From CAWHYG01 sp963833505 (GTDB lineage: Bacteria > Eisenbacteria > RBG-16-71-46 > CAIMUX01), in contig CAWHYG010000008.1 of assembly GCA_963833505.1 (NCBI GenBank), positions 1 through 64,000 on the forward strand: a stretch of DNA of 64,000 nucleotides, read 5' to 3'. Below, one piece after another: positions 38,713 to 47,461 of the stretch. Below the pieces are notes generated by a model. The model did not search any database and was not told the DNA's origin. It was given only the letters and a program-made list of their open reading frames with translations. The translations under genes were made by a program, and so were the position numbers. Position 1 is the first letter of the stretch; every line of letters begins with the position of its first letter.

Positions 38713-40425
38713 TCAGCCCTCCACGCCCCAGAATCGTCCGTCCGGGCAAAGCGTCCATCGTTCCGCCGGCAGATCCAGGGCTTCCGCCAGTCCTGATAGG
38801 CTATCCCGGCTCGGCCCGGAGGTGGTCGCCACCATCGGATGCGGCTCGACCGACCGCCGCTCGCCTCGTCGCCGCTCGTCCGACCCGCCGGCGGCGCGAC
38901 CGCCGAACCCTGCGTCCCACGCCGGCCAGCCCTCGTCCAGGAGGTGCGCGACCAGCCGAAGTTCCGGCAGTCGGAACACCGGATTCCACTGCGCCCGAAC
39001 GGATTCCGCCGGCATCCCGCGGAACAGGGTCGCGAGTAGAATCGGGCGCCTCTCCTCGTTGAGCCGACGTGCGACGCCCGCCAGGAATTCGCCGGGAGCA
39101 CTCTGCGGAATCCACACAACCTCCCGGCAGATCCGGCGCGCGCATCGGGGCGGCTTCCATCCCTCAAGGAGGACGTAGGGCGACAGACCCGCCGGGACGA
39201 TCCAGATCCAATCTCCCTCGGGGAGCCGATCGATCGGGGCGGAGAGACGGACCGCCATCCGATGAAGCCGCGCCAGCGCGGCCGAATCCCCTGCTGGCGC
39301 TGCCGAGTCGCGACCCATCGGCGATGCCCCCACGAGCAACGAGCGAAACGGAAGCACGCCGACCCGAGAGAGCTTCTCGAACACGGGAAGCACACGCCGC
39401 TGCGACCTCCGCCAGGCGCTCCTGATCTCTGCGCTCCTCGACATCTCCGCGTCGAGCTTCTCCTCCGCTTCCAGCCCTTGCTCCCAGTCGCGCCCGACGA
39501 GGAGCAGATCCTGTCCCGCCATCAGGGCGCGGGCGGCGGCATCATCGCGAATCGACACCGCTCCCATGTCGAGGGCATCCGTGATTCGCAGATTCCGCGG
39601 GCTCGCGCGCCGGAGCGGATCCAACGTCCGGGCGCTGAGCGAGGCTGGCAGCCCGTCACCCCAGTCGATGTGCGCGCTCATGATCCAGGGGCGAAATGCG
39701 TCCGTCGCCTCCGCCGGCGAATGGCGCGCTCCCAAAGCCGCCGGCGCCCCTCGGCGCCCGCCCGCAGATCGCTGGAGTCGCTGCCCGCCCAGAGCCAGCC
39801 GGAACGGCTCCTCGTGTCGATCGCGCTCCCGCGGATCCATGCGGGGCAATGCGAGGTGGCTGTCCAGGCTGGTTCCGCCGTGCCCGGGGTAGTGCTTGAA
39901 GCACGCGCCGACCCGGACTTTGGCGAGGCCGTCGGCGAACGCCGAGCCCAGGCTTGCCACCGCCTCTGCCTCGCTCCCGAACGAGCGCGAGCCGATCACA
40001 GGATTCGCCCCCGCGGTGTCGAGATCGAGGGACGGCGCCAGATCGACGTGGATGCCGAGAACGCGAAGTCGCCGCCCGAGCAGGCGCCCGACGAAGCGGC
40101 ACTGCGCCGGATCCCCGATGCGGCCGAGCGCTCGCGGCGTCGGCGCCGCGGGCCATTCGAATCCATCGGGCGTTCGCAGATGCGAGGTCTGGGAAATCAA
40201 GCCGCCCTCTTCGTCCATCATGAGGATGAAGGGAGCGCCCCGAGGCGCAAGCGAGCGGATCTCGCGGCGCAGTCCCAGCATCGCTTCCACGCTTCCGCCG
40301 AGATTGTCGCGGAAGAGGATCAGGCCCGCGATTCGACCTCGACGGATCGCATCGGCCAACAGACCAGGAATGGACGGGCCGCGAAACCCCAGGATCCAGA
40401 GTGACGGGCCGCTCGACGACTTCAT
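38713..40425 (-). CDS. Glycoside hydrolase family 3 (NagZ-like beta-N-acetylhexosaminidase)
   Basis: 570 residues. The N-terminal GH3 barrel shows PFILMMDEEGGLISQ, VDLAPSLDLDT, NPVIGSRSFG, the NagZ-type loop CFKHYPGHGGTSLDSH (catalytic His and substrate-binding Lys-His), and the nucleophile region ITDALDMGAVSI. NagZ enzymes remove N-acetylglucosamine from muropeptides during wall recycling. Between the PGHGGT loop and IMSAHIDW there is an extra ~35-residue Arg/Gly/Ala-rich stretch, and the C-terminal part is variable. No signal peptide is seen, so cytoplasmic recycling is likely. ATG 40425 has GAGGG just upstream. The neighbour SpoIID-like gene on the same strand (66 bp away) also acts on cell wall. 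Confidence 0.85.
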   Translation of the reverse strand: MKSSSGPSLWILGFRGPSIPGLLADAIRRGRIAGLILFRDNLGGSVEAMLGLRREIRSLAPRGAPFILMMDEEGGLISQTSHLRTPDGFEWPAAPTPRALGRIGDPAQCRFVGRLLGRRLRVLGIHVDLAPSLDLDTAGANPVIGSRSFGSEAEAVASLGSAFADGLAKVRVGACFKHYPGHGGTSLDSHLALPRMDPRERDRHEEPFRLALGGQRLQRSAGGRRGAPAALGARHSPAEATDAFRPWIMSAHIDWGDGLPASLSARTLDPLRRASPRNLRITDALDMGAVSIRDDAAARALMAGQDLLLVGRDWEQGLEAEEKLDAEMSRSAEIRSAWRRSQRRVLPVFEKLSRVGVLPFRSLLVGASPMGRDSAAPAGDSAALARLHRMAVRLSAPIDRLPEGDWIWIVPAGLSPYVLLEGWKPPRCARRICREVVWIPQSAPGEFLAGVARRLNEERRPILLATLFRGMPAESVRAQWNPVFRLPELRLVAHLLDEGWPAWDAGFGGRAAGGSDERRRGERRSVEPHPMVATTSGPSRDSLSGLAEALDLPAERWTLCPDGRFWGVEG

Positions 40426-40491
40426 CGCACCCTCATCCGAATCGACCGGTCTCCGCGTGGCGGGCCGACGCACCCCCCCGCAATCCGGCCC

Positions 40492-41799
40492 TCAGTAAAA
40501 CCGCCGCAACTCCACGCCCCGATAGTAGAAGCGGAGGATCTGGTCGTACCGATATCCCGCCTGCGCCATCCCCATCGCGCCGAACTGGCACATCCCGACG
40601 CCATGGCCGTATCCCTGCCCCCAGATCCGGACGCGCCTGATCCTTCCCTTTCGGAGCGAGTACTGCACCTTGTTCAGGATCGCGCTCCGAAGCAGCTCGC
40701 CGGTCCCGGGACGGCGAATCACCGAGCGGATCTGATCCCCGGCCAGGTCGAGGTGGCCCTTCTCGAACTCCAGGCGCAGGCAGGTGACGCGATGCGATTC
40801 CGATCGGGACATGATGGAGATCGCCTCACACCGCCCGTGCTTGGCGGGATTCCATCCGGGAAACGCCCGGGGCAGGGAAACCGCGAGCATCTGATCGAAT
40901 TGCGCTCCGGTCCATTCGTCGGTCCAGCGGAACCAGGGAGACTCCCGGCAGAACGAGCCCTTGTCCTCCGAAGGCGCGTCGCGCACGCCGCGGAGATAGG
41001 GTGTCTCGGGCTTGTTCCAGGCTTCTCCGAGCGAGGCCGTGTGTCCTCCGCAGGTCGAGGAGTAGTACGCGCAGATCGGCGCGCCGTCGTAGGTCGCAAA
41101 CACGCCCCGCGTCTCTTCGACCGCGTCGCTGCAGACCGGATTCTCCGATCCGATTCCGCCGTACACCTGGTCTTCGATCGTGGGCAGCACATCGTACCCT
41201 CGATCGCGCCAACGGCCCAGGTTGGCCAGCGTGTAGCTGCGCGCCGCCACCGCCTGGGCTTTCAGAGCCTCGAACCGTTCCGGGGGCTGGGGACCCAGCT
41301 CCATGGGCAGGACCGCCTGGATGTACGACTCCAGATCCACCACGTTGGCCGCGGAAATACGGCCGCCGGCGGACCAGAACAGGAGCTGACCCCGATACGC
41401 GACGCCTCCGACCCGAAGCGGCCCCGACTCCATGTCCTCCGGATAGGCGAAGAGCGTGTCTCGAACGGTGCCTCGCAGGCGACCGAGGGCATCCATAACG
41501 GTGACGCTGGAGCCGTCCGCGCGAAAGGTCCACGTCTCGCGCTTGGAAACGTGGGTCGGCCGGAGTTTGGAACCCAGGACTCCGACGAACCAGGCGCCAT
41601 CCCCGCTGACGCGCAGTTCCTCGACCTCCTGCGCGATTCCGACGCGGACCAGCGGGATTCGCGCCCGGGGCTCGGAGCCGGCGAGAAGGGGCCCGAAGCA
41701 AGCCAGACACAGGACGAGCACTTGGAGTGCGGCCCGCCCCCATCCTGCGCGGGCCCATCGCGGCACGCCGGTCCAATGGAGTGATGTTCCGATGCGCAT
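40492..41799 (-). CDS. SpoIID/LytB-domain protein
   Basis: 435 residues. A membrane or signal segment (LQVLVLCLACFGPLLAGSEP) lies near residue 35. A beta-rich N-terminal region precedes the SpoIID/LytB domain: DLESYIQAVLPMELG, LKAQAVAARSYTL, YYSSTCGGHT and the closing GYGHGVGMCQFGAMGMAQ. Known SpoIID is a lytic transglycosylase acting on peptidoglycan stripped of side peptides; non-sporulating bacteria keep relatives for wall turnover. The conserved acidic residue region LPMELG is present. I prefer ATG 41799 (GGAAGG upstream) over the longer frame from 41868. It is probably co-transcribed with the GH3 gene downstream. Confidence 0.85.
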   Translation of the reverse strand: MRIGTSLHWTGVPRWARAGWGRAALQVLVLCLACFGPLLAGSEPRARIPLVRVGIAQEVEELRVSGDGAWFVGVLGSKLRPTHVSKRETWTFRADGSSVTVMDALGRLRGTVRDTLFAYPEDMESGPLRVGGVAYRGQLLFWSAGGRISAANVVDLESYIQAVLPMELGPQPPERFEALKAQAVAARSYTLANLGRWRDRGYDVLPTIEDQVYGGIGSENPVCSDAVEETRGVFATYDGAPICAYYSSTCGGHTASLGEAWNKPETPYLRGVRDAPSEDKGSFCRESPWFRWTDEWTGAQFDQMLAVSLPRAFPGWNPAKHGRCEAISIMSRSESHRVTCLRLEFEKGHLDLAGDQIRSVIRRPGTGELLRSAILNKVQYSLRKGRIRRVRIWGQGYGHGVGMCQFGAMGMAQAGYRYDQILRFYYRGVELRRFY

Positions 41800-42296
41800 T
41801 TCCGCCTTCCGGCATAGCTGCCGCCGAACGAGCCGGGACGCGAGCAACACCTGACGTACGCTCGTCATCGAGGACCCTTCGGCGCGGTCTGTCGTCGCGT
41901 GAACCCCTGCCAGAGACGGCCGCCCGCGGTGCGGACGACACTTTCGCGCAGATGCCCGGACCGCCCTGCATCCGAAACAACGTGGGATCGCATGCCCCCT
42001 CGAACCCCGTAACTAGCTGGAAACAAATGGTTCAAGCTGACGGCATCCCGGGTCCCGAGCCCTGGGATCCCGGCGATCCGCGGGCCCACACGGGGAATGC
42101 CCGGTCAATCGAGCTCCCGGTATCGCCCGGTTCCGCGTCACCAGGCCCCGGCCAGCCGCCCGAATCCGCTGCCACAGAGTACCAACCCTCATGAGCTGGA
42201 TCTACCGCCAACCGTTCCTCCGCCGACGTGGGGCAGCCCATCCACCGCCAACCGGCCCCCCGTCGTGAGAGTGCAGACTTCGGATGCAACTGGGTG
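41800..42296. other. Divergent intergenic region, no gene recognised
   Basis: Region between the SpoIID-like gene (-) and the fur operon (+). Frames here are open on both strands but unrecognisable. It should contain the promoter of the wall-enzyme pair; I cannot identify it. Confidence 0.4.
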
Positions 42297-42358
42297 TTGG
42301 GTTCTGTCTCGATGTGTTGTAGACTCAATAAGGACGGACAGCCACTAGGGGTTGGCTG
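42297..42358 (+). promoter_or_regulatory. Candidate fur operon promoter P1 with inverted-repeat operator
   Basis: TTGGGT (42297-42302), 17 bp, TAGACT (42320-42325). Immediately downstream, near the expected transcript start, is a perfect inverted repeat CAGCCA-N8-TGGCTG (42339-42358). The -10 box is the same word as in the two LVIVD promoters. The repeat is a plausible operator, but it does not resemble an AT-rich Fur box. Confidence 0.4.
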
Positions 42359-42382
42359 GCAATAGAACATCGCATTCGCCCC

Positions 42383-42411
42383 TTGACTGATCCCAAGCGA
42401 ACTGTTCTGAT
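42383..42411 (+). promoter_or_regulatory. Candidate fur operon promoter P2
   Basis: TTGACT (42383-42388), 17 bp, TCTGAT (42406-42411). It has a better -35 than P1 and lies closer to the gene (start at 42452). If both are used, the inverted repeat at 42339-42358 would lie upstream of P2 and downstream of P1. Confidence 0.35.
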
Positions 42412-42451
42412 CTCCATGAGACTTGGTTTCAACACGTAGGGAGTGAGACAT

Positions 42452-42949
42452 ATGGAAGAGATGACTGTCGTCGCCGCTAGCAAGGGCACAGGGATTTCGC
42501 TGGAAGAGATCTCCGACCGGTTCCGGGACTTCCTGGCCACGCGCAAACTGCGCATGACCCGGGAGCGCGAGGAGCTGCTCGCTGCGATCTTCCATGCCCC
42601 CAGGCACTTCGAGGCTGAGGATCTGATCCGCACCCTGAAGCAGAGGGACGGTCGCGTCAGCCGGGCCACGGTCTACCGGACACTCACGCTCCTGGAAGAG
42701 TGCGGCATCCTACGGAAGTCGCTCTTTGGTCACAATCGCCATTTCTTCGAGTCCGTGGTCGGCCGCCGGCACCATGATCACCTCGTCTGCATCCGGTGCG
42801 GCAAGATCCAGGAGTTCGAGGAGGCCAAGATCGAGTCGCTGCAGGAGGAGATCTGCCGCCAGTACGACTTCACCATCGTCGATCACGTTCATGAGGTCTT
42901 CGGGGTCTGCGCCCCTTGCTCCACGAAGGAAGTGCGGTCGATAAGCTAG
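42452..42949 (+). CDS. fur: Fur-family metal-responsive repressor
   Basis: 165 residues. A winged helix-turn-helix (RKLRMTREREELLAAIFHAP, VSRATVYRTLTLLEECGIL) precedes the metal-binding and dimerisation domain. Ligands visible are HHDH in GRRHHDHLVCIRCGKIQEFE (sensor His and first CxxC), the VDHVHEVFG His, and CAPC near the end (second CxxC of the structural zinc site). Fur proteins repress iron-uptake genes when Fe2+ is bound. It is the first gene of an operon with feoB 16 nt downstream, so it probably controls its own transport operon. ATG 42452 is used because GGGAG lies 8 nt upstream. Confidence 0.92.
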   Translation: MEEMTVVAASKGTGISLEEISDRFRDFLATRKLRMTREREELLAAIFHAPRHFEAEDLIRTLKQRDGRVSRATVYRTLTLLEECGILRKSLFGHNRHFFESVVGRRHHDHLVCIRCGKIQEFEEAKIESLQEEICRQYDFTIVDHVHEVFGVCAPCSTKEVRSIS

Positions 42950-42965
42950 AAGCGACACATTCCTA

Positions 42966-45122
42966 ATGCTTGAGCCGGCATCCGAACGATCGGCTCCGAC
43001 TCTGTCGTCCGCGGGGACATCCGCCGCGCCTCGTGAGTTGCTGCTTGTCGGCAATCCGAACGTTGGAAAGAGCGTTCTTTTCGGCTGCTTGACGCGCCGA
43101 TACGTGACTGTTGCCAACTACCCGGGCACGACGATCGAAGTAACCCGTGGATCCGCCCTCCTCGGCGGAATCGGCTGGTCCGTCCTGGACACGCCCGGGA
43201 CGAACCAGCTTCTGCCGGTTTCCGAGGATGAGCGGGTCACTCGCAACATCATCCTGGACACTCCGGCCGGCACGGTGCTTCAGGTCGCGGACGCCAAGAA
43301 TCTGCGACGCGCGCTCGCGCTGACTCTGGAGCTCTCAGAGATGGGGGTCCCTGTCACCCTCGCCCTGAACATGCAGGACGAGGCCAGGCGTCGCGGTGTG
43401 GCCATCCGGCGATCCCGGCTGGAAGAAATCCTCGGAATCCCCGTAGTCGAGACCACGGCCACGCGGAGGGAAGGCATCGCCCGGCTCATTCAGGCGGTGC
43501 CTTCCAGCGCCGTGCCGCGCGCGGCTGTCGTCTACCCGCCACAGATCGAACAGCAGATTGCCCGCCTTCTGCCCTGCCTCGCCTCGCAAGGTTCCCGGGC
43601 TCGGTTCCTGGCGGTCCAGCTCCTATGCGGAGAGGCGTCGATCCTGTCCTGGCTCGGACCCCGGCTGTCGGCCCCGGACCTGGAGGAGATCCGCTCCCGA
43701 CTGGCATCGTCCGAGGTTCCGGCCGACGCGGTGAATCAAGTCCGCCTGGCGCGCCTCGATACGGTCGTAAACATCCTGGCGGAGGTCTACCGCGAGGGCG
43801 AACCGGTCCAGAACTCCCACTCCGACCGCCTCTCGCGCTGGTCCATGCATCCGCTCAAAGGCACCTTGATGCTGGCCGCGCTCTTCTACGTCTTCTTCTG
43901 GTTCGTGGGGCTCTTCGGCGCCGGCACCCTGGTCGATCTGATGCAACGCGGGGTGTTCGGGCAGATCCTCAATCCGCTGGCCGAACGGATCGCGGACGTC
44001 GTTCTTCCCTTCCCGCACGCTCACGGGATGACGGCCATGTCCGTGGACCTCAGGATCCCGCTGCTTCCGGGCCGGTCCATTCCGCTGGGCGTCGTCTGGG
44101 CGCACCAAGTCCCTTCCCTGGATTATACGATTCCGGTCGGTGTCCACCTGACGCGGCTGCAGCAGGGATGCCGCCTCCTCCATGATTTCCTCGTCGGCCC
44201 CTACGGCATCTTCACCATGGGGTTGAGCTACGGATTCGCCATCGTCCTGCCCATCGTCGCCACGTTCTTCCTGCTCTTCTCGCTCCTGGAAGATTCGGGC
44301 TACCTGCCGCGACTGGCCGTGATGGTGAACGACGCGTTCAAGGGCATGGGCTTGAACGGCAAGGCCGTGCTTCCCATGGTGCTCGGGTTGGGCTGCGACA
44401 CGATGGCGGTGATGACCACGCGGATCCTCGAGACTCGAAAACAGCGTCTGATCGTCACGCTTCTCCTGGCCCTGGGCGTGCCCTGCTCGGCGCAGCTCGG
44501 CGTTCTTCTCGCCATGTTGAGCCGGGTGTCCTTCGTCGGCGCGCTGGTCTGGGGTGTCGTGGTGCTCGGCGTCATGATGGCCGTGGGATGGCTGGCGAGC
44601 CGCCTCTTCCCGGGCGAGAACTCCGACTTCCTGCTCGAGCTCCCTCCGATCCGGATACCGGTCGTCTCGAACATCGTGATCAAGACCATGGCGAGGATCG
44701 AGTGGTATCTGAGAGAGGTGTTGCCGCTCTTCCTCCTGGGAACGGCTCTGCTCTTCATCTTGGATCGGACCGGGCTGCTCCGTGAGACGCGAAATCTCGC
44801 GGCGCCGATCGTCGTGCACTGGCTGGGGCTTCCCTGGCAGATGGCGGACGCCTTCGTCGTCGGCTTTCTGCGCCGCGATTACGGAGCGGTCTTCCTGCTG
44901 CAGGCGGCGACCGGGCCCCATCCGGTCCTGAACGGCCTTCAGATCGTGGTCAGCATGATCGTGATCACCCTCTTCGTGCCGTGCATCGCCAACCTGTTCA
45001 TCATTGTCAAAGAGCACGGATGGCGCATCGCGCTTGCGATGGTTGGTTTCATCTTTCCGTTCGCGTTCATCATGGGTGGACTCGTCCGCCTGGTCTCGGT
45101 AGCTTTGGGCTTGAGGTACTGA
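42966..45122 (+). CDS. feoB: Ferrous iron transporter FeoB
   Basis: 718 residues. The N-terminal G domain shows G1 GNPNVGKS (29-36), G2 YPGTTIEV (52-59), G3 DTPG (75-78) and G4 NMQD (135-138). A guanine-dissociation-inhibitor-like helical part follows, then the membrane domain from about 300 with two Gate halves (LLFSLLEDSGYLPRLAVMVN ... GLGCDTMAVMTTRILETRKQ, and a second half with FVVGFLRRDYGAVFLL). FeoB brings Fe2+ across the inner membrane. The protein is complete and of usual length. It lies between fur and two small genes replacing a classical feoA. Confidence 0.95.
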   Translation: MLEPASERSAPTLSSAGTSAAPRELLLVGNPNVGKSVLFGCLTRRYVTVANYPGTTIEVTRGSALLGGIGWSVLDTPGTNQLLPVSEDERVTRNIILDTPAGTVLQVADAKNLRRALALTLELSEMGVPVTLALNMQDEARRRGVAIRRSRLEEILGIPVVETTATRREGIARLIQAVPSSAVPRAAVVYPPQIEQQIARLLPCLASQGSRARFLAVQLLCGEASILSWLGPRLSAPDLEEIRSRLASSEVPADAVNQVRLARLDTVVNILAEVYREGEPVQNSHSDRLSRWSMHPLKGTLMLAALFYVFFWFVGLFGAGTLVDLMQRGVFGQILNPLAERIADVVLPFPHAHGMTAMSVDLRIPLLPGRSIPLGVVWAHQVPSLDYTIPVGVHLTRLQQGCRLLHDFLVGPYGIFTMGLSYGFAIVLPIVATFFLLFSLLEDSGYLPRLAVMVNDAFKGMGLNGKAVLPMVLGLGCDTMAVMTTRILETRKQRLIVTLLLALGVPCSAQLGVLLAMLSRVSFVGALVWGVVVLGVMMAVGWLASRLFPGENSDFLLELPPIRIPVVSNIVIKTMARIEWYLREVLPLFLLGTALLFILDRTGLLRETRNLAAPIVVHWLGLPWQMADAFVVGFLRRDYGAVFLLQAATGPHPVLNGLQIVVSMIVITLFVPCIANLFIIVKEHGWRIALAMVGFIFPFAFIMGGLVRLVSVALGLRY

Positions 45123-45238
45123 GTTGCGCTTCGAGGGGGGGCACGATCTGACACCGACAGCCAGATGGCTGCGTCTTTGCCGTTGAACCGCGCCGCTCCT
45201 CGAGACCCGGAATAGAACCGCCTGCCGGGAGAGGTGAA

Positions 45239-45517
45239 TTGACGCCGGCTGAATCCCATGATTCCGGAGCGAATCCGGATCGGGAATACCAGTGTCCTCT
45301 TTGCGGAATGATCTTCTCCGCCGACGAGATGCTGTGCCATACCGGCTGTCCGCTCCTCAACCACTGCGAGGTCATTTGCTGCCCGAACTGCTTGTACGAA
45401 TTCGTCGACACCGCGCGGATGGAGCGCCGTCTTCACGGCCTGAGCCGCGTGGCGCGGCGGCTGACCGGTCGCGGAGCGAGGGGCCGACCCTCCGAGTCCA
45501 CGAAGCAGACCCGATGA
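45239..45517 (+). CDS. Small cysteine-rich (zinc-ribbon-like) protein of the feo operon
   Basis: 92 residues. The central part carries CPLC, CHTGC, CEVICCPNC and a C-terminal basic tail (RRLHGLSRVARRLTGRGARG). The CPLCGMIFSADEM start and CCPNCLYEFVD end look like a metal-binding ribbon. I do not know a characterised homologue. It begins with TTG 45239 behind GGGAGAGG and ends in an ATGA overlap with the next gene, so it belongs to the feo operon. It may handle iron or zinc or bind the FeoA-like protein; this is inference. Confidence 0.7.
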   Translation: MTPAESHDSGANPDREYQCPLCGMIFSADEMLCHTGCPLLNHCEVICCPNCLYEFVDTARMERRLHGLSRVARRLTGRGARGRPSESTKQTR

Positions 45518-45999
45518 AAGCGTGCTCCGACCAACCGGCGAGTCGCGCGCGACCGCTTCGGCTGCTCGAGTTGCTCTTCTATCAAGCCGTGGGGCTGTCG
45601 GATGGAGACGCCGGGCTTGGCCTGACCGATCTCGCGTCCCAGCTCACGAGCGAAGCCACCGACCGGATCTGCGGGTTCCTCGGCCATCCGCGACAGTGTC
45701 CGCATCACCAGCCGATCCCTCCCGGTCCCTGCTGCGTCGTCGCCGGGGACGAAGCCGGCAGCGCGATCGCGAAGATCGTTCCTTTGACCGAAGTCCGCGT
45801 CGGCGAAGCGTGCGAGGTCGTGATGATCCGTCCTCGCGGTTCGGGATGGTTCGATCGGTTGGGCTCGTTCGGGATCGTCCCCGGTTCGAAGCTCCGGATC
45901 CTGCAAAAGCGGCCGGCCTACGTGGTGCAGGCCGGCCACACGGATCTGGCGCTGGACGCCGGACTGGCCCGGCATCTGCTCGTGCGGAAGATCAGCTAG
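45514..45999 (+). CDS. FeoA-domain protein with DtxR-type dimerisation/metal motif but no HTH
   Basis: 161 residues. The first ~75 resemble the dimerisation region of DtxR/IdeR/MntR regulators: RLLELLFYQAVGLSDGDAG, ATDRICGFLGHP, then the metal-site motif CPHHQPIPPGPCC. The rest (about 84-160) is a FeoA/SH3-like domain (KIVPLTEVRVGEACEVVMI, RLGSFGIVPGSKLRILQ, LALDAGLARHLLVRKI). The winged helix that should precede this in DtxR is absent, and ATG 45514, coupled by ATGA to the gene before, leaves no room for it. It probably acts as a FeoA partner of FeoB that senses metal, not as a repressor; that is inference. It ends 4 nt from the convergent regulator gene. Confidence 0.82.
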   Translation: MKACSDQPASRARPLRLLELLFYQAVGLSDGDAGLGLTDLASQLTSEATDRICGFLGHPRQCPHHQPIPPGPCCVVAGDEAGSAIAKIVPLTEVRVGEACEVVMIRPRGSGWFDRLGSFGIVPGSKLRILQKRPAYVVQAGHTDLALDAGLARHLLVRKIS

Positions 46000-46003
46000 C
46001 TGA

Positions 46004-47461
46004 TCAAGCCGCCTGCGGCCGCCGCCTTCCCATCGGGCGCCCGCGACGTCCGGAAGCTCTTGATTGGATTTCGAGGCGCTCCAGCCGATAGCGCAGGCTG
46101 CCTCTCCCCATCCGCAGCAGCGAGGCCGCGCGCGTGACGTTCCCGGAGGTCAGCTTGAGGGCCTCTTCCAGGATCGCGCGCTCGATCGTATCGAAGTCCA
46201 GCCCCTCGGGCGGCAGGCAGATCAAAGGCGCCGATCCCGCGTCGCCGGCTTTCACCACGGGAGTCCTCGAAGCCAGTCCCGGCGGAAGGTCCTCCACCGT
46301 GATCGGGTCGTTGCCCCCGGCCAGGAGCGCGATCCGCTCGGTCACGTTGATCAGCTCGCGGATGTTGCCGGGCCAGGCGTAGCCGGACAGGACTTCCAGG
46401 GCTTCCGGCGTCCAGTCCAGCGTGCGCCCGCGCAGGCGCCGGGACAGCTCCCCCAGATAGTGTCGGGCCAGGAGCGGGATGTCCTCGCCTCGCTCGCGCA
46501 GTGAAGGAAGCCGCAGCAGGAGGACTCCGAGTCGATGGAAAAGATCCAGGCGGAACCGGCCTTCCCTGACCTCGCGATCCAGATCCCGGTTCGTGGCCGC
46601 GATCATCCGCACGTCGACGTGCGCCGCCTCGGTTCCCTGGACCCGGCGGATCATGCCGTCATCCAGGAACTTCAGGATCTTGACCTGAAGGGCCGGATCC
46701 AGCTCTCCGATCTCGTCCAGGAACGCGGTGCCGCCGTCGGCCAGCTCAAGAAGCCCCGGCTTCTCCCGGTAGGCCGACGTGAACGCGCCTCGAACGTGCC
46801 CGAACAGCTCGGACTCGAGCAGGTTCTGGGGCAGGGCCGCGCAGTTGATGTCCACGTAGGGACCGTAGCTCCGGGGGCTGTCCGCGTGGATGGCGCGCGC
46901 CAGCAGTCCCTTGCCCGTTCCCGTCTCTCCCAGGACCAGCACGGTCGTGGTGGCGCTTTCCGCCGCCTTCCTGGCCAGCTCGATCGTCTCGAGGAACCGC
47001 GGGTGGCGGCCCAGCAGAGAGTCGAGCCCCGCCAGCGAACGGGAATGCCGGTGACGCTCGCGCCACGCGCGCGAAATGGATCGTCCGGCGAGCTGGAGGA
47101 TGCGGATGATCCCGTCGGCTTCGATCGGGCGGAAGAACCAATGGCGGACAATGGATGGACCGAGCTGCCGCGGGCTGAGGTCCGAATCGGTCCGACCGAT
47201 CAGGAAGATCTGGCAGCGCGGATATCGCTCCTTGAATGCGACCAGGCGGTTCGGAAAATCCACCCCCGGGTTTTCTTCGATCAACGCGAGATCGGGATCG
47301 AGTCCATCCGGCGCCGCGTCCATGGCGTCCACGCTGCAGATCTGGTGGGGGACGCCTTTGAGCCCGGCGTGAATCCACCCCTCGATATCTTCGGAGGGGT
47401 CTGTGATGAGAACCTGGATCTGTTCCGGCTGCTTGGAGAAACCAGGGCTGTCATTGGCCAC
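46004..47461 (-). CDS. Sigma54-dependent activator with degenerate receiver domain
   Basis: 485 residues. The N-terminal ~125 have a receiver-like layout, but the phospho-acceptor position in PDLALIEEN is Glu62 and the conserved Lys-Pro is FRP (Arg111). The AAA+ domain has Walker A GETGTGKG (178-185), loop GAFTSA (225-230, usually GAFTGA) and Walker B TAFLDEIGEL. A Fis-type HTH follows (NVTRAASLLRMGRGSLRYRL) with a basic tail. Such proteins remodel sigma54-RNA polymerase to open promoters. GTG 47461 (GGAGA upstream) lies inside the end of grpE, so it is the last gene of the dnaK operon. The domain change suggests control other than phosphorylation. Confidence 0.9.
   Translation of the reverse strand: MANDSPGFSKQPEQIQVLITDPSEDIEGWIHAGLKGVPHQICSVDAMDAAPDGLDPDLALIEENPGVDFPNRLVAFKERYPRCQIFLIGRTDSDLSPRQLGPSIVRHWFFRPIEADGIIRILQLAGRSISRAWRERHRHSRSLAGLDSLLGRHPRFLETIELARKAAESATTTVLVLGETGTGKGLLARAIHADSPRSYGPYVDINCAALPQNLLESELFGHVRGAFTSAYREKPGLLELADGGTAFLDEIGELDPALQVKILKFLDDGMIRRVQGTEAAHVDVRMIAATNRDLDREVREGRFRLDLFHRLGVLLLRLPSLRERGEDIPLLARHYLGELSRRLRGRTLDWTPEALEVLSGYAWPGNIRELINVTERIALLAGGNDPITVEDLPPGLASRTPVVKAGDAGSAPLICLPPEGLDFDTIERAILEEALKLTSGNVTRAASLLRMGRGSLRYRLERLEIQSRASGRRGRPMGRRRPQAA

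Noticed and set aside
42339..42358. Classical Fur box upstream of fur
   Set aside because: The inverted repeat is GC-rich (CAGCCA/TGGCTG) and does not match the AT-rich Fur consensus.
43623..45017. 464-codon His/Asp/Glu-rich frame on the minus strand
   Set aside because: Exact antisense of feoB; the composition follows from the membrane protein on the other strand.
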